Assembly: GCA_007988745.1 (NCBI GenBank)
Contig: BJUT01000019.1
Span: forward strand, 1-64,000
Direction of reading: 5' to 3'
DNA: 64,000 nt
DNA from: Pseudoalteromonas atlantica
Lineage (GTDB): Bacteria; Pseudomonadota; Gammaproteobacteria; Enterobacterales; Alteromonadaceae
This document shows positions 27,876-36,922 of this stretch, in pieces. The position numbers and the translations under genes were made by a program. The stretch's first letter is position 1. Every line of letters starts with the position of its first letter. The notes beneath the pieces were generated by a model that was not told where the DNA came from, made no database searches, and worked only from the letters and a program-made list of their open reading frames with translations.

Positions 27876-27895
27876 TTTACCTACAGGACTACATT

Positions 27896-29077
27896 ATGTT
27901 ATCTGATAAAACCATTGAGATTGTTAAAAGCACTGTTCCGTTATTAGCGCAAGCCGGCACGGTTGTGACCGATCATTTTTATAAGCGACTATTTAGCCAT
28001 AACCCAGAGCTTAAAAATATTTTTAATATGGCTAACCAAAACACCGGGCGCCAGCAATTTGCTTTGTTTAACGCCTTAGCGGCATACGCCCAAAATATTG
28101 ATAACTTAGCGGTGTTAAAAGAGGCATTAGCGCGCATTAACCATAAGCACACCAGTTTAAATATTTTACCAGAGCACTACCCCATTGTTGGTGCTCACTT
28201 AATTGGCACCTTAAAAGAGCTAATACCAGAGCAGTTCACGCCGGATGTAGAATACGCTTGGCGTGAAGCTTACACACTGCTTGCTGATATTTGTATTACC
28301 GAAGAAGCGGCTTTATATGAGCACAGTAAAAATAAACACGGTGGTTGGGCGGGCACGCGCCAATTTGAAATAACCAACAAACAGGTTGAATCAGCACTCG
28401 TAACAAGTTTTACACTAACGCCTATAGATGGCAAAGCGGTGATTACCCATAAACCAGGCCAGTATTTAGGGGTTAAAGTTAAACCAGCGGGCGCTGAATA
28501 TGAAGAAATTCGCCAGTATTCTATTTCACAAAAAGCCAATGGTAAAAACTACCGTATTAGCGTTAAAAAAGAGCTACAGCCAAAGCCTGGCATGGTGTCT
28601 AATTATTTACACTCACTAGCTCAAGGCGACGTAGTTGAACTGTACCCGCCGGCAGGTGATTTCTTTTTACGAAATAGTAAAAACCCAGCGGTACTTATTT
28701 CAGCAGGTGTAGGGCAAACCCCAATACTTGCGATGCTCGAAACGCTATTAAGCGATAACCCTAAGCAAAATATTATGTATTTACATGCGTGCGAAAATAC
28801 GCAGCAGCACTCGTTTGCACACTATTTAAATGAATTAAGTACGGCTTATAACAGCTTGCAAACTATTACGTGGTTTAATCAAAGTAGTGAAGGGGCTGAT
28901 TTTACAGGGTTAATGGACTTAACCGCCATAAAAACACAGTTACCTCTTACAAATGGCGATTTTTACTTATGTGGCCCCGCTGGGTTTATGGCGTTTGTGA
29001 AAAGCCAATTACTGGCACTCGGTGTTAAAAACGAGCATATTCATTACGAAGTGTTTGGTCCGCATCAAGACTTATAA
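27896..29077 (+). CDS. hmp: Flavohemoprotein, nitric oxide dioxygenase
   Basis: A 393-residue enzyme that converts NO and O2 to nitrate with NAD(P)H. The globin domain (1-140) has Tyr29, Gln53 and the proximal His85, the residues needed for catalysis. The FAD domain shows IRQYSISQKANGKNYRISVK and the NAD domain VLISAGVGQTPILAMLE and FYLCGPAGFMAFVK. It follows nnrS after 20 bp and is closed by a terminator, completing the NO operon. Regulation by NorR in place of NsrR/MetR is inferred from the promoter. Confidence 0.97.
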   Translation: MLSDKTIEIVKSTVPLLAQAGTVVTDHFYKRLFSHNPELKNIFNMANQNTGRQQFALFNALAAYAQNIDNLAVLKEALARINHKHTSLNILPEHYPIVGAHLIGTLKELIPEQFTPDVEYAWREAYTLLADICITEEAALYEHSKNKHGGWAGTRQFEITNKQVESALVTSFTLTPIDGKAVITHKPGQYLGVKVKPAGAEYEEIRQYSISQKANGKNYRISVKKELQPKPGMVSNYLHSLAQGDVVELYPPAGDFFLRNSKNPAVLISAGVGQTPILAMLETLLSDNPKQNIMYLHACENTQQHSFAHYLNELSTAYNSLQTITWFNQSSEGADFTGLMDLTAIKTQLPLTNGDFYLCGPAGFMAFVKSQLLALGVKNEHIHYEVFGPHQDL

Positions 29078-29094
29078 ACCAAGTGAAAAACGAT

Positions 29095-29128
29095 AAAGGC
29101 ACACAGTATTAATGCTGTGTGCCTTTTT
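29095..29128 (+). terminator. Terminator of the NO operon
   Basis: AAAGGCACACAG and CTGTGTGCCTTT make a perfect 12-bp stem around TATTAATG, followed by T residues. It may also work for the convergent lipoprotein gene. Confidence 0.9.
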
Positions 29129-29137
29129 AATAGTATT

Positions 29138-29506
29138 TTATTGTGCTTTACAACTTACGTTTTTAAGCTCAATAGACATATCTTTTTTAGGATAATAAAG
29201 CACGCACTGCTTGTCGATTATTTGTAAAACAAACTTTTCTGGCTTGATATTATGCGCGCCCATTATGGGCATACCATTTGAGTCTTTACTATTTCCATGG
29301 CTTAATAATAGCTCGCTGCGTTTAGTAAAAACGGTGTCGGCCAGTGTAACTAGTGTGCCGCCCTTTGCTTTTATAATCGCTTGCTGGAGCGTGGCTATAA
29401 CGCCTGGGTTTACCTCGGTTAGTAGTGCAGGCTTAGCAGTGGCATTATTCATACTGTTACAGCCTCCAATAAATAATAAGGTTAATATTGCCAGTAGTTT
29501 AGCCAT
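29138..29506 (-). CDS. Small lipoprotein of unknown function
   Basis: A 122-residue protein with lipobox IGGC (Cys16) after a hydrophobic stretch. The mature part has two further cysteines (DKQCVLYYP and KNVSCKAQ) near the end, perhaps a disulfide. Its ATG overlaps the stop of the S41 protease gene by one base (TAATG), so the two are coupled and probably work in the same compartment. No family was recognised; the sequence looks like a potential inhibitor or accessory factor only by position, not by motif. Confidence 0.75.
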   Translation of the reverse strand: MAKLLAILTLLFIGGCNSMNNATAKPALLTEVNPGVIATLQQAIIKAKGGTLVTLADTVFTKRSELLLSHGNSKDSNGMPIMGAHNIKPEKFVLQIIDKQCVLYYPKKDMSIELKNVSCKAQ

Positions 29507-31125
29507 TACTTATCCTTATTTAACGTAGGCCATGTTAAATCCATATTGCCACGGTTAACGTTATTAGGTGCGTTTAAAGGTAATAGCTGCTTGCTATCGC
29601 CAGCAGCGCTTTGTACTTGCGTTTTAATACTCGCAGAGGCGGTGCTAACAGGGCACGTGCCGTTATTATCAATATGATAAAGCGCAGTAGAGAGTATCCC
29701 TTCGTTTGGATCGCCTAATTGATTATCAAAGTCGTCACTGACTACACAGCCTTTTACATCAGCATCAAACTGCGGTGTAGGCGTTGGCGTAAAGCCTGCT
29801 GCATATTCACCAAACCCTTTACTGTTAATACCGCTAAATTGAATGGTGTAATAGGTGGTGCCACAGTTATGTGTTGGGGTAAAACCGTATGGTTTACCGC
29901 AGGTTGTGTCGCCAATGAGCACAACTTCGGCGTCAATGCCTTTTAAGCCATTAATAAAGGCTTCTGATGCCGAACACGTACCCGATGTACTAAGCACATA
30001 CACCTTAGATAGGTTTAAATCGGGGAGGCTTTCGCCAGTGCTAAAAAAAGTTGAGTAATCAATTTCTTCATCTATAAACGGAAAAGGCGACTCTACCGGT
30101 TGTTTATCGTTTTGCTGAGTTTGGTAATAAATACGGTTTTGAATGTTGGCGCTGCCCGCCACCATGTAAGCCAGCTGCGAAGAAAGCGCTAATAAACCGC
30201 CTCCGTTATATCTAAAGTCGATAACAAGCTCTTCTACGTTATCGGTTTTAAATTTATTAACTGCAGCAATTAAGCCTTCTTGGGCAATACCTATATGGCT
30301 ATTAAACTGCATGTACCCTACGCTAGTGCCATTTGCAGTGGTAATGGTTTTTACGTTTTGTACAGGTGTTTGCTCTATGTTGCCGGCAGTTACGTTAAAG
30401 GTTTTTTCAGCGCCATCGTTACTGCGCACAACGATGGTGTGCGAGTCGCCATTAGTGGGGCTAAATAATCCTTCGTTTAAGGTATCTACGCCTGCTTGTG
30501 TGCTGGTATTAATGCTTACGCCATCAACTTCAAGTACGGTATCGCCACGTTGAAAACCAATTTGGCTTGCTGGTGAGTCGTCTTCTAGGTAGGCAACACG
30601 TAAAATTCTATCAGCTGGGTCGCCAATAAATGCCCAATTTATACCATAGCCTGAGGTTACACCTGATTGCGCTTCTTGAAAGTAGTCCTCAGAAGGCTCT
30701 GAAAAATGAAAATTATCTTTTTTATCACCAGAGTCGGTTAGTTCTTCGGTTTTTAGTTGGGCAAAATAATCGGCCACTGTAGCAAAGTTTTCAGGGTCGT
30801 TATCGGCTATTTCATCATACCAAAGGTAGGTTTCGTCGCTCCACGAGCGAAGCCAAAGCTTTTCGTAAAGTGCTGAGCCTGCTTGGTCAGGGTAGGGCTC
30901 ATTATTATTAAACGGATCGTTACCTGTGCGTGGGTTTTCGCAAAAGTTTTTTAACTCCTCCGATGGCTCAAATACACCTGCCGTCCATGTCGGGGCTGTG
31001 TTTGCAGGAGGTGTGACGACTGGGTCGGGCGTTTCATTCATGCTGCTACCACCGCCACAGCCCACAAGCGTTAGGCTTGAAAGTGCAGCAATAATAGCGA
31101 GTGTTGCTTTATTATTTTTAAACAT
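29506..31125 (-). CDS. S41 family C-terminal processing peptidase, lipoprotein
   Basis: A 539-residue predicted lipoprotein (lipobox LVGC, Cys23, then Gly-Gly-Gly-Ser-Ser). A PDZ-like domain occurs around residues 150-245 (ASQIGFQRGDTVLEVDGVSI). The tail-specific protease domain follows, with VIDFRYNGGGLLALSSQLAYM and the catalytic serine region VLSTSGTCSASEAFINGL. The C-terminal third has several cysteines (GDTTCGKP, HNCGTT). It would degrade or process proteins in the envelope. The downstream lipoprotein is translationally coupled. The target is unknown. Confidence 0.9.
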   Translation of the reverse strand: MFKNNKATLAIIAALSSLTLVGCGGGSSMNETPDPVVTPPANTAPTWTAGVFEPSEELKNFCENPRTGNDPFNNNEPYPDQAGSALYEKLWLRSWSDETYLWYDEIADNDPENFATVADYFAQLKTEELTDSGDKKDNFHFSEPSEDYFQEAQSGVTSGYGINWAFIGDPADRILRVAYLEDDSPASQIGFQRGDTVLEVDGVSINTSTQAGVDTLNEGLFSPTNGDSHTIVVRSNDGAEKTFNVTAGNIEQTPVQNVKTITTANGTSVGYMQFNSHIGIAQEGLIAAVNKFKTDNVEELVIDFRYNGGGLLALSSQLAYMVAGSANIQNRIYYQTQQNDKQPVESPFPFIDEEIDYSTFFSTGESLPDLNLSKVYVLSTSGTCSASEAFINGLKGIDAEVVLIGDTTCGKPYGFTPTHNCGTTYYTIQFSGINSKGFGEYAAGFTPTPTPQFDADVKGCVVSDDFDNQLGDPNEGILSTALYHIDNNGTCPVSTASASIKTQVQSAAGDSKQLLPLNAPNNVNRGNMDLTWPTLNKDK

Positions 31126-31233
31126 ACAAAACTACTTTTTGTAAATAAGTTGTTTAAAATACTACAACACCCGCTCATTTATTCAACGTATTAGGTTCTA
31201 AATTATGTAAATGAGTGTATACATTTAGGTGTG

Positions 31234-31896
31234 CTACAGCTTACTTGCGCTGCTTTTATCTGCAAATGCTTGTTTTTGCCAGGCATCAAATAGCTTTTGT
31301 TGTTTAGCTGATATTTTTAAGCCGTATGTTTTTTGCATATAGGCGTAGGTGTCGGCAATGCGCTTACGGGCATAAAAAGGAGGCTCTACAACGCGTTGTT
31401 TAAAGTTAACCTTTACTTGGCAGCGGCCATATTGGGTAGCGTTTTCGCTAAGCATGCCAAAGCGATAGTTAGAGCGATCTGCGTTAATTTCGCCAATAGC
31501 AGGGGCTAAATTGTTTATATCGGCTTCCATTTTTCTAAATTTAGCACTGACCTTGCGACAGTTTTTACGACCACCGTTTTGCCAGCATTGTAGCTGGTGA
31601 CCAAATTCCCACGCCGGCACTATATGCTCCCACTCTATACGCAGTGCACGTACATTAACCTTGCCAGAGGAAGTTAACGTATTACGTGGAATATAACCAC
31701 AGTTGCTAGGGTCGGGGATTAGCTTTTTACCTTGTTTTTTAATGTTGCAGCCGCAGTAAAGGCTTTTGGCGTTTTCGGGTAGGGTTTTAATTAAGTGCCT
31801 TTTAGCCGTTGAAAAACGGGTAAATTCTTCACTCGATGCAGAAAAACAAATACAACAAGCCACAAAGGCCAAAATAAATTTAAGCATATCCATCAC
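31234..31896 (-). CDS. endA: Periplasmic or secreted endonuclease I
   Basis: A 220-residue nuclease of the EndA/Dns family with an N-terminal signal peptide (cleaved near CFSASS). The active-site block IEWEHIVPAWEFGHQLQCW and the later NNLAPAIGEINADRSNYRFGM carry the catalytic His and metal ligands. It has the family's cysteines (YCGCNI, SNCGYI), expected as disulfides. Such enzymes cut extracellular DNA for nutrition or limit uptake. The first codon is GTG; ATG codons directly after it (MMDML) are alternatives. Confidence 0.92.
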   Translation of the reverse strand: MMDMLKFILAFVACCICFSASSEEFTRFSTAKRHLIKTLPENAKSLYCGCNIKKQGKKLIPDPSNCGYIPRNTLTSSGKVNVRALRIEWEHIVPAWEFGHQLQCWQNGGRKNCRKVSAKFRKMEADINNLAPAIGEINADRSNYRFGMLSENATQYGRCQVKVNFKQRVVEPPFYARKRIADTYAYMQKTYGLKISAKQQKLFDAWQKQAFADKSSASKL

Positions 31897-32018
31897 ATAC
31901 GTGAACTACAGGAGGCGCTAGTCTAAAGTTTTGCTGCTAAAAGATAAAGCCTGAACAAATTTGAATCCGCAATGCTTAGTACACTCTATACTGATATAAA
32001 AATAGCGAGGAGATGACT

Positions 32019-32369
32019 ATGCTAGGTGCTTTTTCAATAAGTTTAACAGTTAAAGATATTAGAGCCTCAAAAGCGTTTTACGAAAAGTTGGGCTTTAGCG
32101 AGTTTGCAGGTGAGATAGAGCAAAACTGGCTAGTGATGAAAAACGGTGAGCATTTAATTGGTTTGTTCTCGGGTATGTTTGATAAAAACATGCTGACCTT
32201 CAATCCTGGCTGGGATCAAAACGCACAAACCGTTACAGAGTTTAAGGATGTTGATGCGCTTAGCGAATATTTTCAAAACGCTCATATCCAGGTTGAACCT
32301 GTGGGTGATAAAAGTTTTATTATTACCGACCCAGACGGCAACCCTATTTTGATTGACCAACACGTGTAA
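32019..32369 (+). CDS. VOC superfamily (glyoxalase-like) protein
   Basis: A 116-residue one-module vicinal-oxygen-chelate protein: FSISLTVKDIRASKAFYEKLGF at the start and SFIITDPDGNPILIDQH at the end form the usual beta-alpha-beta3 pattern. ATG 32019 is used because AGGAG lies 6 nt upstream; the ATG at 32013 touches that site. The His metal ligand expected in the first strand is not obvious (SISL), so it may be non-enzymatic. The end overlaps the convergent PepSY gene by 26 bp. Confidence 0.85.
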   Translation: MLGAFSISLTVKDIRASKAFYEKLGFSEFAGEIEQNWLVMKNGEHLIGLFSGMFDKNMLTFNPGWDQNAQTVTEFKDVDALSEYFQNAHIQVEPVGDKSFIITDPDGNPILIDQHV

Positions 32370-33060
32370 GTTTTTTTAGCCTAACGTTTTGTATTAATAA
32401 AATAATACCGCATAAACAAAATAGTACGCTGGTGGCTGCAAAACTGATGAGAAGCGGGTTGTTAAAATCTTCACGCTCGTCGTAATCCATTATGTGTAGC
32501 ATCCAAAAAAAGTCGAATATGTGCCATAGTGTGCTGCGAACGGTGATAACTTTGCCGTTAATTGCATTTAAATACAGCGTAGTATTAAAGGTGTCGTTAA
32601 ATTGTACTTGCCACACATTTGTTTTGTATCCCACCTCTCGAGTGCCTTGTTTTAAAAGCGTTGTGCTAATTGGCTTAGCATCGATGAGTAAATGCGCTTG
32701 TGCATTAGCGGTAATTTGTATTTTAGTCGGTGGCTGAAAAGGGCGGCCCGTTAAACCATTAAAGCTTTGCTGCTCGCCACTATTAATAACAGTAATAAGC
32801 GGGGTCGTTAAAAAGTGCTCAAACACTATTTGCGTGGGGTTAGGCACTTGCGCAGTAATATTATCGAGTGATGTGGGGTAGTCTGCTTGAGTAAATGGGT
32901 TTGTAAGTATGCGCTTAGCAAGGTGTTTACCGTGTACGTATTCAAGTGGTATCGCGCTCATTACTAAGCCGCCTAAAAGCCAAGCTAAAATTTGTAAGGC
33001 AAGTAAATAGCCTAGCCACTTATGTAGTTTTCGAGCGCGCTTAAATAGTTGTTTTCTCAT
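32344..33060 (-). CDS. PepSY domain membrane protein
   Basis: A 238-residue protein with an N-terminal helix preceded by RKLHKWLGYLLALQILAWLLGG, the start of PepSY-TM proteins, a periplasmic PepSY-like region (about residues 50-185; TVINSGEQQSFNGLTGR, LYLNAINGKVITVRSTLWHIFDFFWMLHIMDY), and a second helix at the C terminus (LLISFAATSVLFCLCGIILLI). PepSY-TM proteins are often linked to iron reduction or protease inhibition. Its 3' end runs into the convergent VOC gene. Function is not known. Confidence 0.85.
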   Translation of the reverse strand: MRKQLFKRARKLHKWLGYLLALQILAWLLGGLVMSAIPLEYVHGKHLAKRILTNPFTQADYPTSLDNITAQVPNPTQIVFEHFLTTPLITVINSGEQQSFNGLTGRPFQPPTKIQITANAQAHLLIDAKPISTTLLKQGTREVGYKTNVWQVQFNDTFNTTLYLNAINGKVITVRSTLWHIFDFFWMLHIMDYDEREDFNNPLLISFAATSVLFCLCGIILLIQNVRLKKLTRVGQSK

Positions 33061-33203
33061 TTTGTGCTTCTTATTATTTTTAGCGTTAGTGTATTACAGC
33101 AGCCCATGCTTTTACTGCGGCATTTTGTCGCAGTTATTCATAAGCTTACTCTAACTTTATAAAAATAATAAAAAGGAGCGGTAAAAAATCAGTGAGGCTG
33201 TGT

Positions 33204-33455
33204 TTAATGCTCACGTAAGGCATTTATTAGCCCTTGTTTGCTCATTTTTGAGCGGCCGCTAATGCCGAGCTCTTTAGCTTTATTGTACAGCTGCTTTTTA
33301 GTGCGCTGCTCATACTTTGAGGCTTTGCCGCCTTTAACTGCGGTTTTATGAGTATTGCTATTAGCAATGCGCGCGGCTTTTTGTTTGCTCATGCCTTCAT
33401 CTCGAAGCGCATCGTACTGATCGTCGTTTTTAATTTGCGGGCCATGATCTGCCAT
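33204..33455 (-). CDS. Rho N-terminal/SAP-like small basic protein (DUF7218-like)
   Basis: An 83-residue highly basic protein. The N-terminal half reads ADHGPQIKNDDQYDALRDEG and SKQKAARIANS, the C-terminal half YEQRTKKQLYNKAKELGISG followed by SKMSKQGLINALRE, a SAP/Rho-N helix-extended-loop-helix motif that binds nucleic acid in relatives. A GGAGGAC ribosome site precedes the ATG. Such proteins are common in environmental bacteria, often stress induced. The function is not established. Confidence 0.8.
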   Translation of the reverse strand: MADHGPQIKNDDQYDALRDEGMSKQKAARIANSNTHKTAVKGGKASKYEQRTKKQLYNKAKELGISGRSKMSKQGLINALREH

Positions 33456-33686
33456 AATTGTCCTCCTGAAGCGTTTAATTACACAGTGTGTGTATAACTT
33501 TCATACATAAACGGTAAAATTAAGCGTAACTAGCCTAACCCGTTTTATAAGGCAAATTAGATGCCAATGGCGTTTAAACAGGTATTTTCTATTAATAAAG
33601 CCATGTTTAGCGCTTAGTTGATTTGGTATAAAAGTAAAACTGCGTTAAAGTTTGCGATGAAACTATAAGAGGGTAAAAAGCAGACA

Positions 33687-34067
33687 ATGTCGGAAATTCA
33701 ATTTTTAAATGTAGATCTAGAGCTTGAGTCTAAACAAGATATTAGTGCCCTAGTGGCAGACTTAAAGAAAAACGCGATGGTTTTGCATTATGACAAAGAC
33801 GAATATCGTCAATTGGCGCGTATTGAAGCCTCAGGTGATATAACCACGCCAGACAAAGCAATCAACCACTTATGTGAATTAATAGAGTCGTGTTCACGTA
33901 ATGCGCTTAAGCAGTGGCTAAGCTGTTCGCGCAGAACGTTTGATATAGGCTTTGAGTCGGGCACGTCACCTAAGTGTTTTAACCAAGCTCTACATGCAGA
34001 TACACTGCTACGTATATCTGCAATTGGCGCTGGTATGGAAATAACGATTTACCCTATCGAAAAGTAG
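33687..34067 (+). CDS. Conserved protein of unknown function
   Basis: A 126-residue soluble protein with no signal or membrane segment. It begins MSEIQFLNVDLELESKQDIS, continues with VLHYDKDEYRQLARIEASGD, and its C-terminal half RTFDIGFESGTSPKCFNQAL leads to AIGAGMEITIYPIEK. The gene is preceded by AGAGGG about 9 nt before the ATG. I do not recognise a named domain. It is a single gene convergent to the thioesterase gene. Confidence 0.7.
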   Translation: MSEIQFLNVDLELESKQDISALVADLKKNAMVLHYDKDEYRQLARIEASGDITTPDKAINHLCELIESCSRNALKQWLSCSRRTFDIGFESGTSPKCFNQALHADTLLRISAIGAGMEITIYPIEK

Positions 34068-34077
34068 CCATAGTTAA

Positions 34078-34518
34078 TTATTTGCGCTCGACAACCGCTG
34101 CGGTCATTTTTGATACGCAGCAAAGCTCGCCGCGGCTATTGGTTATTTTTATTTCCCATACAGAACTGCGCTTACCAATATGAAATGCACGAGTAACGGC
34201 GGTTAAAGTGCCATTTCGAGAGGCCTTTAAGTGGCTGGCGCTAATTTCCTGTCCAACACAATAAAATTTTGTAAAGTCCACTACAAAGTTAGCGGCGTAG
34301 CTTGCTACGGTTTCAGCAAGTACCACATTTGCGCCACCATGTACCATACCAATAGGATTATGATGCTCAGGAATAGCAGGCATGGTAGCCACTAGGTAAT
34401 CATCTCCTATTTCGGTTATTTCTATGCCCATGGTTTTCATCAGCGTGCCTTGGCCGTTTATTCCCTCATCTAACTGTTTGCAAAGCTCTAATGTGATGGG
34501 TTGATGCCAAATACTCAT
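34078..34518 (-). CDS. PaaI-family hotdog thioesterase
   Basis: A 146-residue hotdog-fold enzyme, probably an acyl-CoA thioesterase. The region HHNPIGMVHGGANVVLAETVASYAAN holds the family motif HGG with the central helix that contains the catalytic acid. The N-terminal MGIEITEIGDDYLVATMPAI is the first strand pair. The length is normal for the EntH/PaaI/YdiI group. The natural acyl group is not known. An AGGAG site precedes the start codon. Confidence 0.9.
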   Translation of the reverse strand: MSIWHQPITLELCKQLDEGINGQGTLMKTMGIEITEIGDDYLVATMPAIPEHHNPIGMVHGGANVVLAETVASYAANFVVDFTKFYCVGQEISASHLKASRNGTLTAVTRAFHIGKRSSVWEIKITNSRGELCCVSKMTAAVVERK

Positions 34519-34650
34519 AATTACTCCTTTATATTGAAAGCAAATTTATAGCATTTTAAATACTGAACGTCTGTAATTACCTAAAATTTATCCAGGTGCG
34601 GTGTATTTAGCTATTTTAAAGCACAATTTAAATTTGCGATTTTTATTTAA

Positions 34651-34691
34651 CTGTATATACTCACAGTTAAATGTACTGTATGGAAAACCAG
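34651..34691 (+). promoter_or_regulatory. Two LexA (SOS) boxes in front of lexA
   Basis: CTGTATATACTCACAG (34651-34666) is a near-perfect SOS box. CTGTATGGAAAACCAG (34676-34691) is a second, weaker copy 4 bp before the lexA ATG. Two boxes before lexA are also found in E. coli. Confidence 0.92.
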
Positions 34692-34695
34692 TTGT

Positions 34696-35313
34696 ATGCG
34701 ACCATTAACTAAACGCCAAGCTCAAATACTCGAACTAATAAAAGTTTTTATTAAAGACACTGGTATGCCTCCTACACGTGCCGAAATTGCGCAAACACTC
34801 GGTTTTAAAAGTGCCAATGCCGCAGAAGAGCACTTAAAAGCGCTTGCCAAAAAAGGTGTTATTAAAATGAAACCAGGCGCAAGCCGTGGTATTCAATTGG
34901 TTGAAGAAGAGGAGCCTGAGCAACTAGGTCTACCATTAATAGGTAGAGTTGCAGCGGGTTCGCCTATTTTGGCGCAAGAACATGTTGAGAGTCACTGTAA
35001 AATAGACCCACTTATGTTTAAACCAGCCGCCGACTTTTTATTGCGTGTTAACGGCATGAGTATGAAAGATATAGGTATTATGGATGGCGACTTACTTGCT
35101 GTACACCGTACTCAAACAGCAGAAAACGGCCAAGTTGTGGTTGCACGAGTAGATGAAGACGTAACCGTAAAACGCCTAGAAAAAGCAGGCCGAAAAGTAT
35201 TATTACACGCCGAAAACGAAGAGTTTACGCCAATTGAAGTAGACCTTGAAAACGAATCTTTTAATATTGAAGGGTTAGCCGTTGGCGTAATAAGAAATGC
35301 CGACTGGATGTAA
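34696..35313 (+). CDS. lexA: SOS repressor LexA
   Basis: A 205-residue repressor. The winged helix occupies residues 1-70 ([27 protein letters not shown]). The self-cleavage bond is Ala87-Gly88 in GRVAAGSPI, and the catalytic dyad is Ser122 ([10 protein letters not shown]) and Lys159 ([11 protein letters not shown]). RecA filaments stimulate cleavage in the family. Its own promoter carries two SOS boxes. E. coli dinF lies beside lexA; here a DinF-like MATE gene is present but 18 kb away. A terminator follows. Confidence 0.97.
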   Translation: MRPLTKRQAQILELIKVFIKDTGMPPTRAEIAQTLGFKSANAAEEHLKALAKKGVIKMKPGASRGIQLVEEEEPEQLGLPLIGRVAAGSPILAQEHVESHCKIDPLMFKPAADFLLRVNGMSMKDIGIMDGDLLAVHRTQTAENGQVVVARVDEDVTVKRLEKAGRKVLLHAENEEFTPIEVDLENESFNIEGLAVGVIRNADWM

Positions 35314-35343
35314 TTTTTAACTGTTTTTAAGTAATATCTATAA

Positions 35344-35369
35344 ATGCGCACTTTTTAGTGTGCATTTTT
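35344..35369 (+). terminator. Terminator after lexA
   Basis: ATGCGCACT and AGTGTGCAT pair (one G-T wobble) around TTTT, followed by T5. Confidence 0.75.
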
Positions 35370-35785
35370 GTTTTAAAAACAGACCTTCCACCATCTCAAA
35401 GCGCCCTAAAATTATTTAGGCTGTAAACTTTTTTTCACTCATACTTTTATCTTCCTAGGCGTGTTACATCCCTTAATTTTGCTCGTATCTTGGCTGTTAA
35501 ATAACAATTTAATACGCCGTCATTTAGTCAATTTTAAAATATCACTTGATTGTTTTTTATACTAAAACTTGCTTGTTGTACGTTTTTTAGCTAATCATTA
35601 ATGTGCTGGACTAACAATAACTCACAGCTTTTTAGTTATGAGAACACACAATATACACAAACCTTTTGTTGTCCTAGCGATACCAATTAAAAATAAGATT
35701 GGTTAAAAAATAAAAATAACGAATTGGCGTTTAAGCCGTATGCCTCTTCGCTTTGCATTCGCAATAGCATCAAAGGAGCCGTCAC
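35370..35785. other. 416-bp gap upstream of the cytochrome oxidase cluster
   Basis: No gene is supported here. I see AT-rich sequence, a short inverted repeat ACCAAT-N10-ATTGGT near 35682-35703, and a strong AAAGGAG ribosome site before coxB at 35774-35780. The cluster promoter must lie in this interval, but I cannot place it with confidence. Confidence 0.5.
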
Positions 35786-36922
35786 ATGGGTAAACTGACC
35801 TCTACCTTGTGGCTTGTGTTGATTATGTTCCCGCAGCAAGTGCTGGCTAATAGCCAATACAATATGCGCAAGGGCGTAACCGATATAAGTAATAATGTAT
35901 ATCAGCTACACATGACCATATTTTTAATATGTTGTGTGATTGGGGTGATAGTGTTCGCAATAATGTTTTGGGCACTGATTCATCACCGTAAATCTAAAGG
36001 GGCAGTTCCTGCCCAATTTCATGAAAGTACCAAAGTAGAAATTCTTTGGACTGCCATTCCGTTTGTTATTTTAATTGCCATGGCAATCCCTGCCACTAAA
36101 ACCCTCATTGCGATGGAAGATGCCAGTAAGGCTGACTTAACCATTAAAATTACAGGGTCACAGTGGAAGTGGCATTATGAATATATGGGCGAAGACGTAG
36201 AGTTTTACTCTATTTTATCTACCCCTCAAGACGAAATAGCCAACCTTGCTAATAAAAACCCTAATTACTTACTTGAGGTTGATAAACCTTTAGTACTGCC
36301 AATTAATCAAAAGGTGCGTTTTTTAATGACCTCTGATGATGTTATTCACTCTTGGTGGGTACCCGATTTTGCCGTTAAAAAAGATGCCAATCCGGGGTTT
36401 ATCAACGAAACGTGGACCAACATTAACGAAGAAGGTATTTACCGAGGACAGTGTGCAGAGCTGTGCGGTAAAGATCATGGTTTTATGCCCGTGGTGGTTG
36501 AAGCTAAATCGCAAGAGGACTTTAACGCATGGCTTGCAGATGCTAAGCAAGCTAAGCAAAAAGCCGCACTTGCTGATGAAGCACTGCTTGAGACAACAAT
36601 TCCTAAAGAAGAGCTAATGACACTAGGTGAGCAAGTGTATATGGCAAGTTGCGCTGCGTGTCATCAACCTACAGGTATGGGCTTACCGGGCGTATTTCCT
36701 GCGTTAAAAGGCAGCCCCATTGTTTTGGGTGATATAAAAGATCACATTGATGTAGTGATTCATGGCCGCCCAGGAACTGCAATGCAGGCATTTGCAAAGC
36801 AGCTCTCAATTAAACAACTTGCAGCGGTAATTACCTATAAACGTAATGCGTGGGGTAATGAAACGGGTGATGTCATCCAACCTAGTGAAATTCAGGCAGC
36901 ACTTGATGCGGAGGCGAACTAA
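35786..36922 (+). CDS. coxB: Cytochrome c oxidase subunit II with fused cytochrome c domain
   Basis: A 378-residue subunit that takes electrons from cytochrome c. A signal sequence is followed by two transmembrane helices (residues about 40-115). The cupredoxin domain contains the CuA ligands in [12 protein letters not shown] and [17 protein letters not shown]-terminal cytochrome c domain begins near residue 270 with CAACH (289-293) and an axial Met candidate in [10 protein letters not shown]. This caa3-like form of subunit II feeds an A-type oxidase. It overlaps coxA by one base and starts the cluster. Confidence 0.96.
   Translation: MGKLTSTLWLVLIMFPQQVLANSQYNMRKGVTDISNNVYQLHMTIFLICCVIGVIVFAIMFWALIHHRKSKGAVPAQFHESTKVEILWTAIPFVILIAMAIPATKTLIAMEDASKADLTIKITGSQWKWHYEYMGEDVEFYSILSTPQDEIANLANKNPNYLLEVDKPLVLPINQKVRFLMTSDDVIHSWWVPDFAVKKDANPGFINETWTNINEEGIYRGQCAELCGKDHGFMPVVVEAKSQEDFNAWLADAKQAKQKAALADEALLETTIPKEELMTLGEQVYMASCAACHQPTGMGLPGVFPALKGSPIVLGDIKDHIDVVIHGRPGTAMQAFAKQLSIKQLAAVITYKRNAWGNETGDVIQPSEIQAALDAEAN

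Noticed and set aside
33100..33140. Small inverted repeat ACTGCG-N9-CGCAGT after the PepSY gene start
   Set aside because: Short stem without T-run in a region with no need for a terminator; probably chance.
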